A stretch of DNA of 40,290 bases from Brevirhabdus sp. (GTDB taxonomy: Bacteria; Pseudomonadota; Alphaproteobacteria; Rhodobacterales; Rhodobacteraceae): contig JAGXFH010000081.1 of assembly GCA_024637315.1 (NCBI GenBank), positions 1-40,290 on the forward strand. Reading direction: 5' to 3'. The translations under genes were made by a program, and so were the position numbers. Positions 24,046-31,990 of the stretch are shown piece after piece. Each line of letters begins with the position of its first letter. The first letter of the stretch is position 1. Below the pieces are notes generated by a model. The model was not told where the DNA came from and searched no databases. It saw only the letters and a list, made by a program, of their open reading frames with translations.

Positions 24046-25269
24046 TCACCCGCTATACTTGCTCATCACCAGCGTGGCGTTGGTGCCACCGAAGCCGAAG
24101 CTGTTCGACAGCACCGTGTCGACATCGACATTGTCCATCAGTTCGGTCACGATCTCGCCCTCGCGGATCGCCGGGTCAAGTTCGGTGATGTTGATCGAGG
24201 GGGCGATGAAGCTGCCCCGCATCATCAGCAGCGAATAGATCGCCTCGTGAACGCCGGTGGCGCCCAGGCTGTGGCCGGTCATCGACTTGGTCGAGCCGAT
24301 CACCGGGTGATCGTCGCCCATCACGCGACGCACCGCCTCGACCTCGGTCACATCACCGGCAGGGGTCGAGGTACCATGCGCGTTGATGTAATCCACCTTG
24401 CGGTCGCCGATCGTCGACAGCGCCAGCCGCATCGACCGCTCGCCGCCCTCGCCCGAAGGCGCGACCATGTCATAGCCGTCGGATGTGGCGCCGTAGCCAG
24501 TGACCTCGGCATAGATCTTCGCGCCGCGCGCCTTGGCGTGCTCCAGTTCCTCCAGCACCACCATGCCGCCGCCGCCGCCGATCACGAAGCCGTCGCGGGT
24601 GGCGTCGAACGGGCGGCTCGCGGTTTCCGGCGCGTCGTTGTATTTCGACGACATCGCCCCCATCGCGTCGAACAGGCACGACAGCGTCCAGTCGACTTCC
24701 TCGCCGCCGCCGGCAAAGACGATATCCTGCTTGCCCATCTGGATCTGCTCGACACCGTTGCCGATGCAATGCGCGGATGTGGAGCAGGCCGAGGTGATCG
24801 AATAGTTCACGCCCTTGATCTTGAACGGCGTGGCAAGGCAGGCCGAGACCGTGGATGACATGCCGCGCGTCACCATGAACGGACCCATCCGCTTCGGCGC
24901 GCCCTTTTCGACGACGATGTTATGCGCTGCGAAAAGATTGCTGGTCGACGGGCCGCCCGAGCCTGCGATGATCCCGGTGCGCTCGTTCGAGACCTCGCCC
25001 TCCTCAAGCCCGCTGTCGGCGATGGCCTGTTCCATCGCAAGATAGGCATAGGCCGAGGTCGGCCCCATGAAGCGCAATTGCCGCTTGTCAATACTGGCCT
25101 CCAGATCGACCTGCGGGATGCCCGCGACCTGGCTGCGAAAGCCGTGCTCTGCATAATGCGGCTCGAAGCTGATGCCTGATTTGCCGGCGCGCAGGCTGGC
25201 GGTGACTTGCTCGGCGGTGTTGCCGATGGGCGAGATGATCCCGAGCCCGGTGATTACGACACGACGCAT
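24046..25269 (-). CDS. fabB: 3-oxoacyl-[acyl-carrier-protein] synthase I
   Basis: This encodes 407 residues. The Cys-His-His triad is C162 ([11 protein letters not shown]), H298 ([11 protein letters not shown]) and H333 (TGHSLGATG). The sequence begins [17 protein letters not shown], as FabB and FabF do. The position beside fabA supports FabB, which elongates the cis-unsaturated intermediate made by FabA. It is co-transcribed with fabA (25-base gap) and fabI. Confidence 0.96.
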   Translation of the reverse strand: MRRVVITGLGIISPIGNTAEQVTASLRAGKSGISFEPHYAEHGFRSQVAGIPQVDLEASIDKRQLRFMGPTSAYAYLAMEQAIADSGLEEGEVSNERTGIIAGSGGPSTSNLFAAHNIVVEKGAPKRMGPFMVTRGMSSTVSACLATPFKIKGVNYSITSACSTSAHCIGNGVEQIQMGKQDIVFAGGGEEVDWTLSCLFDAMGAMSSKYNDAPETASRPFDATRDGFVIGGGGGMVVLEELEHAKARGAKIYAEVTGYGATSDGYDMVAPSGEGGERSMRLALSTIGDRKVDYINAHGTSTPAGDVTEVEAVRRVMGDDHPVIGSTKSMTGHSLGATGVHEAIYSLLMMRGSFIAPSINITELDPAIREGEIVTELMDNVDVDTVLSNSFGFGGTNATLVMSKYSG

Positions 25270-25294
25270 TGGCGCCTCCTTGAATTTCCGTGAT

Positions 25295-25804
25295 CTAGCT
25301 TTCGGAAAGCGCGACCTTCATATCCTTGACCTGGTAGATGATCTCGCCATCCGCTTCGACCATGCCATCCGCGACCCCCATCGTCAGCCGCCGCGACTGC
25401 ACCGCCTTGGTGAAGTCGACATGGTAGGTCAGCATCTTGCGATCCGGCCGCACCATCCCGGTCAGCTTGACCTCGCCGACCCCCAGCGCATAGCCGCGCC
25501 CCTGCCAGCCGCGCCAGCCCAGATTGAAGCCGGTAAGCTGCCACAGGCCATCGAGCCCGAGGCATCCGGGCATGATCGGGTTGCCGGGGAAATGGCATTC
25601 GAAGAACCACAGGTCCGGCGTGATATCGAACTCGGCGACGACGTGGCCCTTGCCATGCGCGCCGCCATCGGCGCTGATCTCGGTGATCCGGTCCATCATC
25701 AGCATCGGCGGTTCGGGCAATTGCGCGTTTCCGGGGCCGAAAAGCTCGCCCCGGGCGCATCGAAGCAAGCCTTCCTTGTCGAATGTCGTCGGAAAATCGG
25801 CCAT
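25295..25804 (-). CDS. fabA: 3-hydroxydecanoyl-ACP dehydratase/isomerase
   Basis: This encodes 169 residues, the family length. The hot-dog fold active site has H71 in [12 protein letters not shown] and D85 in [11 protein letters not shown]. It dehydrates 3-hydroxydecanoyl-ACP and isomerises the trans-2 to the cis-3 product, starting unsaturated fatty acid synthesis. It is the first gene of the fab operon and divergent from irr across a 153-base spacer. In that spacer the minus strand has a TTGCCA/GATAGA pair 16 bases apart that may serve as promoter. Confidence 0.97.
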   Translation of the reverse strand: MADFPTTFDKEGLLRCARGELFGPGNAQLPEPPMLMMDRITEISADGGAHGKGHVVAEFDITPDLWFFECHFPGNPIMPGCLGLDGLWQLTGFNLGWRGWQGRGYALGVGEVKLTGMVRPDRKMLTYHVDFTKAVQSRRLTMGVADGMVEADGEIIYQVKDMKVALSES

Positions 25805-25911
25805 TCCGCCTTGCCCCCCGTTTCGTTCATCATTCTGCTCAGCTTCCCTCTATCATCCGGGTCGGAGCGGTGGCAATAGCGGCGCCACCGCCCGGAATGG
25901 ATGATTTATGT

Positions 25912-25941
25912 TTGATACTGGTGGGTTTGGGGCCTTATATA
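25912..25941 (+). promoter_or_regulatory. Candidate promoter of irr
   Basis: TTGATA (25912-25917) and TATATA (25936-25941) are 18 bases apart, ending 16 bases before the irr start codon. The CAGGAG ribosome site follows at once. That leaves a very short leader. I did not find a convincing iron-responsive operator in the divergent spacer. Confidence 0.5.
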
Positions 25942-25957
25942 GGGATCAGGAGCCCGA

Positions 25958-26389
25958 ATGAGAGCGATGCAGATCACCACCGGACATACCGAACGCGGCG
26001 CCGACTGGCTGGCCGAAGGCGGCCTGCGCCCGACGCGGCAGCGCGTGGCCCTCGCCACCTTGCTGGTCGGCGACGGGCAAAGCCGCCATGTGACCGCCGA
26101 AAGCCTTTACGCCGCCGCCCAGGCGGCCGGCGAGGCAGTGTCGCTGGCGACGGTCTACAACACGCTCCGCGCCTTTTGCGCGGCCGGGCTGGTGCACGAG
26201 ATTACCGTGGACGGCTCGAAAAGCTATTTCGACACCCGGATCGACGATCATCCGCATTTCTACTGGGAAGACCGCGGCGAACTGACCGATGCGCCCGCAG
26301 ACCAGCTGAAGATCTCGCACCTGCCGGATGTGCCCGAAGGCGCCGAGATCGCCAAGGTCGATGTGGTGATCCGGCTGCGCCGGGTCTGA
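25958..26389 (+). CDS. irr: Fur-family iron response regulator Irr
   Basis: This encodes 143 residues. The winged helix has RPTRQRVALATLL and the recognition segment SLATVYNTLRAFCAAGLVHEI. The C-terminal half carries the Irr-type DDHPHFYWED in place of the HHDH of Fur. Irr senses iron through haem in alphaproteobacteria and controls iron and haem genes. The ATG at 25958 follows CAGGAG by five bases; an internal ATG at 25967 is less well placed. Its divergent pairing with the fabA-fabB-fabI operon is common in Rhodobacterales and may link membrane lipid synthesis with iron. Confidence 0.92.
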   Translation: MRAMQITTGHTERGADWLAEGGLRPTRQRVALATLLVGDGQSRHVTAESLYAAAQAAGEAVSLATVYNTLRAFCAAGLVHEITVDGSKSYFDTRIDDHPHFYWEDRGELTDAPADQLKISHLPDVPEGAEIAKVDVVIRLRRV

Positions 26390-26427
26390 GCGCTCCGGCG
26401 TTTCGCGAAACAGTCGGGACACAGAGC

Positions 26428-26463
26428 ATCGGAATTCGCGTTCGAGCGCAGCGAAATTCCGAT
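26428..26463. terminator. Hairpin downstream of irr
   Basis: ATCGGAATTCGC (from 26428) pairs with GCGAAATTCCGAT (26451-26463) with one bulged A. A separate small palindrome, TTTCGCGAAA, lies just before it (26401-26410). The stem is 40 to 75 bases past the irr stop. No strong T-run follows. It may be a terminator or a copy of a dispersed palindromic repeat. Confidence 0.45.
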
Positions 26464-26538
26464 TCAATCCTTTCCCGAAATGCTGTAACCGATCGGCTGG
26501 AAACGGTCCCGACCGTTCTGATCCGCCGGAGGGTTTCC

Positions 26539-27324
26539 ATGCCGATACGCACCATCGTCTGGGGCGAGAATGTCCACGAACAGAGCAACGCGACCGTGGC
26601 GGGGCTTTATCCTGACGGGATGCATGGCTGCATTGCCGCGGCGCTGAACACGGGCGCCGGGATCAGCGCCGAAACCGCAACCCTGCAAGAGCCCGATCAC
26701 GGTCTGCCCGAGGTCCGGCTGGCGGCGACCGATGTGCTGATCTGGTGGGGCCATGCCGCGCACGGCGATGTCGCGGATCGGGTGGTCGAGCGGGTGGCAG
26801 GGCATGTCTGGGCCGGGATGGGCCTGATCCTGCTGCATTCGGCGCATTTCTCGAAGATCTTCAAGCGGCTGATGGGCACGCCCTGCACCCTGTCGTGGCG
26901 CGAGGCGGGCGAGCGCGAGCGGTTATGGGTGACCTCTCCGAACCACCCGATCAGCGCCGGGCTGCCGGATCATTTCGAGCTTGAAAACGAAGAGATGTAT
27001 GGCGAGCCGTTCGGTGTGCCCGAACCGCTGGAAACCATATTCATCAGCTGGTTTCAGGGCGGCGAGGTGTTCCGGTCGGGCCTGACCTGGCGGCGCGGCG
27101 CGGGCAATGTGTTCTACTTCCGGCCGGGCCACGAGACCTATCCGACCTATCACGATGCGAACGTGCAGAAGGTGCTGCGCAATGCGGTGCGCTGGGCGCA
27201 TAATCCGGCGGAGCGGTTGCGCGACGTGTCCCAGGCGCCGAACCGGCCGACCGGTGCCGCGCCCGAACCGATCACCGAGCGCGGGCCGAAGCTGCACAAG
27301 CCGGGCGAAGAGGGCTTTCGCTGA
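26539..27324 (+). CDS. ThuA domain protein (class I glutamine amidotransferase-like fold)
   Basis: This encodes 261 residues from the ATG at 26539, behind GGAGGG. The ThuA pattern is clear: IRTIVWGENVHEQ at the start, ADHGLPEV-like spacing, VLIWWGHAAHGDV, GLILLHSAHFSK, and later GNVFYFRPGHETYPTY. ThuA proteins take part in trehalose and related sugar use with a partner dehydrogenase, but the chemistry is not fully settled. It overlaps the next gene by TGATG and both probably act on the same sugar or derivative. Confidence 0.9.
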   Translation: MPIRTIVWGENVHEQSNATVAGLYPDGMHGCIAAALNTGAGISAETATLQEPDHGLPEVRLAATDVLIWWGHAAHGDVADRVVERVAGHVWAGMGLILLHSAHFSKIFKRLMGTPCTLSWREAGERERLWVTSPNHPISAGLPDHFELENEEMYGEPFGVPEPLETIFISWFQGGEVFRSGLTWRRGAGNVFYFRPGHETYPTYHDANVQKVLRNAVRWAHNPAERLRDVSQAPNRPTGAAPEPITERGPKLHKPGEEGFR

Positions 27325-28382
27325 TGCGCGTTCGGTTGCTGATCCTTGGCACCGGCGGCATGGCCCAGAGCCATGCCGAGGCCTTCGCGGCGATCGACGG
27401 CGTCGATCTGGTCGCCGGGGTCGATCCCGATCCGGCGCGCCTGGCGGCGTTCTGCGCGACGCACGGCATAGAGCGTGCCTTTGCGACCCTGGAGGGCGCG
27501 CTGGCCTGGGGCGGGTTCGATGCCGTCGCCAACGTGACCCCCGATCCGGTGCACCACCCGACGACGATGGCGCTGCTGGCGGCGGGCAAGCATGTGCTGT
27601 GCGAAAAGCCGCTGGCGACCAATCATGCCGATGCCGGCGAAATGGCCGCGGCGGCCGAACAGGCGGGCGTGGTGAACATGGTCAACCTGACCTATCGCAA
27701 CGCCGCCGCGTTGACCCGCGCCGCCGCGATGGTGGCGGCGGGCGCGATCGGCGAGGTCCGGCATTTCGATGCCTGCTACCTGCAAAGCTGGCTGACCCAG
27801 CCCGTCTGGGGCGCCTGGAGCGCCGAGGACAAGTGGCTGTGGCGGCTGTCGACGGCGCATGGCTCGATGGGGGCGCTGGGCGATACCGGGATACATGTCC
27901 TCGATTTCGCCACCTTCATCGCCGGGTCGCAGGTGGTTGACATCTCTTGCCGGCTGAAGACCTTCGACAAGGCCCCCGGCGGGCGGATCGGGCAGTATGT
28001 GCTGGATGCCAATGACAGCGCGGTGCTGCATGTCGGGCTGCAAAGCGGTGCGATCGGGGCAGTTCAGGCGACCCGCTTCGCCTCGGGCCACATCAACGAT
28101 CTGCGGGTACGGATCTTCGGCACGAAGGGCGGGCTGGATGCAAGCTCGGATGGCAAGATCAGCCGGTTGCGGGCCTGTCTTGAGCCGGATCTGACGACCG
28201 CGACGTGGCGCGATGTCACCTGCCCCGAGGTGCCGAGCAACCAGCAGAGCTTCATCGAGGCGATCCGGTCGGGCGGCGCGGCCCTGCCCGATTTCGCCCG
28301 CGGCGCGGCGCTGCAGAAGGTGCTGGACCGGGCCGTCGAGTCCGACCGGCAGGGCGGCAAGGTGCTGGCGGTGCGAACCTGA
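27324..28382 (+). CDS. Gfo/Idh/MocA family oxidoreductase
   Basis: This encodes 352 residues. The N-terminal Rossmann site is LLILGTGGMAQSHAEAF (about 5-21). The family CEKPLATNHADAGEM motif carries the catalytic lysine at about residue 95. The C-terminal alpha/beta domain has the substrate-side segment STAHGSMGALGDTGIHVLD. Such enzymes oxidise or epimerise sugars, inositols and their acids with NAD(P). It is translationally coupled to the ThuA gene, as in other ThuA-ThuB pairs. Confidence 0.9.
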   Translation: MRVRLLILGTGGMAQSHAEAFAAIDGVDLVAGVDPDPARLAAFCATHGIERAFATLEGALAWGGFDAVANVTPDPVHHPTTMALLAAGKHVLCEKPLATNHADAGEMAAAAEQAGVVNMVNLTYRNAAALTRAAAMVAAGAIGEVRHFDACYLQSWLTQPVWGAWSAEDKWLWRLSTAHGSMGALGDTGIHVLDFATFIAGSQVVDISCRLKTFDKAPGGRIGQYVLDANDSAVLHVGLQSGAIGAVQATRFASGHINDLRVRIFGTKGGLDASSDGKISRLRACLEPDLTTATWRDVTCPEVPSNQQSFIEAIRSGGAALPDFARGAALQKVLDRAVESDRQGGKVLAVRT

Positions 28383-28435
28383 AGCGGTCACTTTGTCGCT
28401 TTCCGCCGCCGCGCCGCGCCCGCTATGATGGCGCC

Positions 28436-28786
28436 ATGACCAGCGTTCTGCGTAGCCTCGCCGGAATGGCGCTTTGCCTGGCGGTCGCCCTGGCCGGTGT
28501 CGCCATGGCGCTGACCCATGGCCAGATGCGCGACGCCGCGGGCAGCATCGTGATCTGCTCGGGCGACGGCGTGGTCACGGTCGTCCTTGATGCAGAGGGC
28601 AATCCGACGGACCCCGCCCATGCCTGCCCCGACTGTGCGCTTTGCGGCGTGATCGCCGCGGGTTCCGGAACCGACGCGGCGCCGCCGTTGTCGATCGAAC
28701 ATCGCCTGGGCTTTGCGGTCCGCTCCGGAACCCGCCCCGGTCCAGCCTCGTCGGACAATCGTGCAAGGGGGCCGCCGGTCGCCTGA
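28436..28786 (+). CDS. DUF2946-like membrane-anchored protein with CPDC motif
   Basis: This encodes 116 residues. An N-terminal hydrophobic segment (about 5-26, ALCLAVALAGVAMAL) acts as a signal or anchor. A cysteine-rich stretch HACPDCALCG lies at about 62-71, matching the DUF2946 type found with copper proteins. It lies 45 bases before the PCu(A)C copper chaperone gene. A role in periplasmic copper handling is inferred from this pairing. The start at 28436 is chosen because the signal-like segment begins there. Confidence 0.7.
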   Translation: MTSVLRSLAGMALCLAVALAGVAMALTHGQMRDAAGSIVICSGDGVVTVVLDAEGNPTDPAHACPDCALCGVIAAGSGTDAAPPLSIEHRLGFAVRSGTRPGPASSDNRARGPPVA

Positions 28787-28831
28787 CCGCGCCGATCCGC
28801 CCTGCAACGCTCAATGACAAGGAGACATCAG

Positions 28832-29308
28832 ATGTCTTTCAGCAAATTCGTTCTGGCCGGCGCCGTCGCGCTTGGCTTCACCTTCCCCGCAGTCGCCGGC
28901 GATATCGAGCTGCGCGATGCCTATCTGCGCACCTCCGGACCGGCTGCGAAATCCGGCGCCGCCTTCATGCAGATCGTCAATACCGGTGCCGAGGATGACC
29001 GGCTGGTCGACGTGGGCTCGGACCTGTCGGCGCGAGTGGAACTTCATACCCACAAGGCCAGCGGCGACGGCGTGATGCAGATGCTGCACGTGCCCGAGGG
29101 GTTCGTGATCCCGGCGGGCGGGATCCATGCGCTGGCCCGCGGCGGCGATCACGTGATGTTCATGGGGCTGACCCGCGCGGTCGCGCAGGGCGACATGGTC
29201 AGCGTGACACTGACCTTCGAGAAGGCCGGAGAGATCACCATCGACGTGCCGGTCGACCAGCAGCGCGAGGATGCGTCGATGCCGGCCGGGGCCGACGGTC
29301 AGGGCTGA
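28832..29308 (+). CDS. Periplasmic copper chaperone PCu(A)C
   Basis: This encodes 158 residues behind AAGGAG. A signal peptide ends in VAG at about 23. The Cu(I)-binding set is visible: H72 in LHTH, M84 (VMQM), and H107 and M109 in DHVMF, close to the H(M)X10MX21HXM pattern. The family delivers Cu(I) to the CuA site of cytochrome oxidase. It is co-oriented with the DUF2946-like gene and probably transcribed with it. Confidence 0.92.
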   Translation: MSFSKFVLAGAVALGFTFPAVAGDIELRDAYLRTSGPAAKSGAAFMQIVNTGAEDDRLVDVGSDLSARVELHTHKASGDGVMQMLHVPEGFVIPAGGIHALARGGDHVMFMGLTRAVAQGDMVSVTLTFEKAGEITIDVPVDQQREDASMPAGADGQG

Positions 29309-29418
29309 CACCCCGGTCATCGCCGCTCCGGGTTCCGCATTGTCGGACCTCGTGCTAGGCTGATGCTTCATATGCGTCGCGGGTCGCCACTTGGGCGGCC
29401 CGGAAAAAGGAGCGTCGG

Positions 29419-29844
29419 ATGAAGGCCCCCTGGCACCTCTGGCTCGTCGGCATCGTCTCGTTCCTCTGGAATGCGGTCGGGGCGATGGATTACTTCATGA
29501 CCCAGACCCGCAACGAGGCTTACATGAGCAGCTTCTCGCCCGAGCAACTGGAATTCTTTTACGGCTTTCCTGCCTGGGTCGATGCAAGCTGGGCGGTCGC
29601 CGTGTGGGGCGCCGTCCTTGGATCGGTCCTGTTGCTGTTTCGCGCGGCGCTGGCGCTTTGGGCGTTCATCGTCTCGTTTCTCGGGATGATGCTGACGACG
29701 ATCCACAACGTCTTTCTCGCCGACCGCTCGGTCTTGCAGACGATGGGCGGGTTCGAACTGGCGTTCACCGGCCTGATCGTCGCGGTTGGCCTGTTGCTGA
29801 TCTGGTATGCACGGCGGATGAAGATCGCGGGCGTCCTTCGCTAG
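29419..29844 (+). CDS. Small four-helix membrane protein of unknown function
   Basis: This encodes 141 residues behind AAGGAG. Four hydrophobic segments are seen, at about 6-22, 56-76, 78-97 and 112-132. An aromatic-rich loop (QLEFFYGFPAWVDASW) precedes the second. No catalytic motif is visible. The gene stands alone after a 110-base gap. No family name is assigned. Confidence 0.75.
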   Translation: MKAPWHLWLVGIVSFLWNAVGAMDYFMTQTRNEAYMSSFSPEQLEFFYGFPAWVDASWAVAVWGAVLGSVLLLFRAALALWAFIVSFLGMMLTTIHNVFLADRSVLQTMGGFELAFTGLIVAVGLLLIWYARRMKIAGVLR

Positions 29845-30420
29845 CTTGGCGGCACCGGGCGGCGCGGCAGTGCGGGGCCAGTACGGAACCTGCCCCGTCA
29901 TCCCCCGATCCGGCCGCAGGATATGGTCCGCGCCGGCTGCCGGGAACAGCGACCAGACCTGCGGATCACGCCCCTGCACCACAAGGTCGCATCTTGCGGC
30001 AATCCGAACCGGGCTGGCGGCGGGCGTCCGGGCGATCATCCATGAGAATTTGCGGTTTCACCCTTGGTATCGCCCGAGCCGGGACCGGTCGAGGCCGGCC
30101 AGCCTGGCGATCCGGTTCAGACCGCGTTCCGGCTGCCTCCCGGCGACGGGCTAGGGGCCGCGCGCCTGTCTGGACCGGCAGCCCGAAATCCAGACCATGA
30201 ACGCTTTCCCGTCGATGACACGGCTGTCCACTGGATCGACACGTTCCGCTATCCCTCCGGCCCGATCACCGCCGTCTCAACCCGGCGATCGCAGAGAGGA
30301 TGCAGGCCCTATCCTGTTCGATCACCACACCGGACGGAAAATACGGTCACCGAATACCTGCCGGTGATCCGGGTCTAATAGGCGATCTGCCGGTCGGCCG
30401 AGCCGGGCGAAAGCCACGCT
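29845..30420. other. 576-bp stretch without a supported gene
   Basis: Open frames exist on both strands, but none has a ribosome site, family motif or consistent codon pattern. Some peptide text (for example TEYLPVIRV ending at 30378) looks neutral rather than coding. It may contain the 3' end of a decayed gene or regulatory DNA. I saw no tRNA, strong repeat or terminator in it. Confidence 0.4.
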
Positions 30421-30726
30421 TCAGCGGCTGCAATAGGCCTGTGCTGTCGCCCCGAACTGCTTGTAGCGCTGCCAGAACGACTCATGCGCCTGCCGATCCG
30501 ACTGCCGTATCTGCTGCGCCTTGTCGGGATCGCGGAAGAACTCCGACGCGATCCGCTGATCCGACCCCGACAGCGTGATGTTCGCGGCCTGCTGGATGCA
30601 GCCACAGACCGCGCGGCTTGCCGCCTGCCTGTTGGAGCCCAGGCAGGCCTGCTCGACGATCCCGACGGCCATGGCTTGCGTTGCTGTCCCTACGACCACC
30701 AATGTGGCCAGCAAGATTTTTCTCAT
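30421..30726 (-). CDS. Small exported protein with four cysteines
   Basis: This encodes 101 residues from MRKILLATLVVVGTATQAMA, a clear signal peptide. The mature part has four cysteines (EQACLG, VCGCI and AYC at the end), consistent with two disulfides, and a polar helix DPDKAQQIRQSDRQAHESFW. No family name is assigned. It is divergent from the glycosyltransferase operon. The start at 30726 is preferred over an upstream in-frame ATG because it begins the signal peptide. Confidence 0.75.
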   Translation of the reverse strand: MRKILLATLVVVGTATQAMAVGIVEQACLGSNRQAASRAVCGCIQQAANITLSGSDQRIASEFFRDPDKAQQIRQSDRQAHESFWQRYKQFGATAQAYCSR

Positions 30727-30935
30727 CTGTCTGCCTCGATATGATCCGCCGCCTGCATTCCGCAATGTCACCCGGATCCGTTAACCCTGGGTGAAAATGA
30801 CCCATGCCGCGGAATATTTCAATTCACAACTTTGACGGTGCCGTTCCGTCACGCCGTCGCGAAGGCGCCGGAACAGCCTGTTCATGGATGGCTGAAACCG
30901 CTAGACCCGGCGCGAATTCGCGGTCACAAGAAAAC

Positions 30936-31679
30936 ATGGTTCAGGTTTCCATCGTCATCCCCATGAAGAATGAGGGGCAGAATATCGGTACTCTGATCAC
31001 CGATATCCTGAGCGTCTGCGCGGGCGACGAGGTCGAGGTCATCGCCGTCGATGACGCCTCGACCGACGACTCCGCGCAAGTCGTGCGCGACCTGATGACG
31101 CGGCACAGCAATGTCCGTCTGGTGCAACATGACCGCTCGGGCGGGCAGAGTGCGGCAATCCATTCCGGGGTGCGCGCAGCGACGGGCGCGATCATCGCCA
31201 CGCTTGACGGCGACGGCCAGAACCCGCCCGCGGAACTGCCCAGGCTTTATGCGCCGCTGACCGACCCCAACGCGCGGGCGGATCTGGGCCTTGTCGCCGG
31301 GCAACGGGTCAAGCGGCAGGACAGCTGGTCGAAACGCTACGCCTCGAAATTCGCCAATGCCTTGCGCGGCTGGGCGCTGGCCGACGGCACCCGCGATACC
31401 GGCTGCGGGCTCAAGGCGTTCCGGCGCGAGGCATTTCTGGCGTTGCCGTTTTTCAATCACATGCACCGCTACCTGCCGGCGCTGTTCAGGCGCGACGGCT
31501 GGCAGGTCGCGCTGGTCGATGTCAGCCACCGGCCCCGCATCGCGGGGCAGTCGAACTATTCCAACTGGCAGCGCGGTCTGGTAGGGGCCGTGGACCTGAT
31601 CGGGGTGATGTGGCTGCTGCGCCGCCGCAAATCCGCGGTCGCCACCGAAGCGCAGCACAGAACCGGACCGAACCGATGA
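30936..31679 (+). CDS. Family 2 glycosyltransferase (dolichyl-phosphate mannose synthase/ArnC-like)
   Basis: This encodes 247 residues. It has SIVIPMKNEGQNIG (about 5-18), the acidic VIAVDDASTDDS (about 39-50), and the metal-site ATLDGDGQNPP (about 87-97). DTGCGLKAFRR is typical of polyprenyl-phosphate sugar transferases. It would load a sugar onto undecaprenyl phosphate at the inner face of the membrane. The last four bases overlap the next gene as ATGA. The start is uncertain because the ribosome site is weak; in-frame ATGs at 30804 and 30891 are alternatives. Confidence 0.88.
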   Translation: MVQVSIVIPMKNEGQNIGTLITDILSVCAGDEVEVIAVDDASTDDSAQVVRDLMTRHSNVRLVQHDRSGGQSAAIHSGVRAATGAIIATLDGDGQNPPAELPRLYAPLTDPNARADLGLVAGQRVKRQDSWSKRYASKFANALRGWALADGTRDTGCGLKAFRREAFLALPFFNHMHRYLPALFRRDGWQVALVDVSHRPRIAGQSNYSNWQRGLVGAVDLIGVMWLLRRRKSAVATEAQHRTGPNR

Positions 31680-31990
31680 CCGCGATCATGAATTTCCTCA
31701 ACGTCGACAGCTGGTTCGAATTCTGGTGGGTGGTTTTCGGGCTTGGCGGCCAGTTGATGTTCTCGGCCCGGTTCATCGTGCAGTGGATCGCCTCGGAACG
31801 GGCCGGTCGGTCGGTGATCCCGCTGGCATTCTGGTATTTTTCGATCGGCGGCGGGCTGATCCTGCTGGCCTATGCGATCTACCGCGCCGATCCGGTCTTC
31901 ATTCTGGGCCAATCGCTTGGCGTCTTCATCTATTCGCGAAACCTGTGGCTGATCCATACGGAAAAGAAACGTGCAGGCCTACCTGACTGA
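31676..31990 (+). CDS. LAB_N domain small membrane protein
   Basis: This encodes 104 residues with three membrane helices. It matches the lipid-A-disaccharide synthase N-terminal (LAB_N) pattern: FGLGGQLMFSARFIVQWIAS, VIPLAFWYFSIGGG and FILGQSLGVFIYSRNLWLI. Stand-alone LAB_N proteins often sit between a family 2 and a family 39 glycosyltransferase, perhaps flipping or presenting the lipid-linked sugar. It is coupled to the preceding gene by ATGA and overlaps the next by 20 bases. Confidence 0.9.
   Translation: MTAIMNFLNVDSWFEFWWVVFGLGGQLMFSARFIVQWIASERAGRSVIPLAFWYFSIGGGLILLAYAIYRADPVFILGQSLGVFIYSRNLWLIHTEKKRAGLPD

Noticed and set aside
28811-30039. Minus-strand frames opposite the copper chaperone and the small membrane protein
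   Set aside because: No starts with ribosome sites, no motifs; plus-strand genes have signal peptides and membrane helices.
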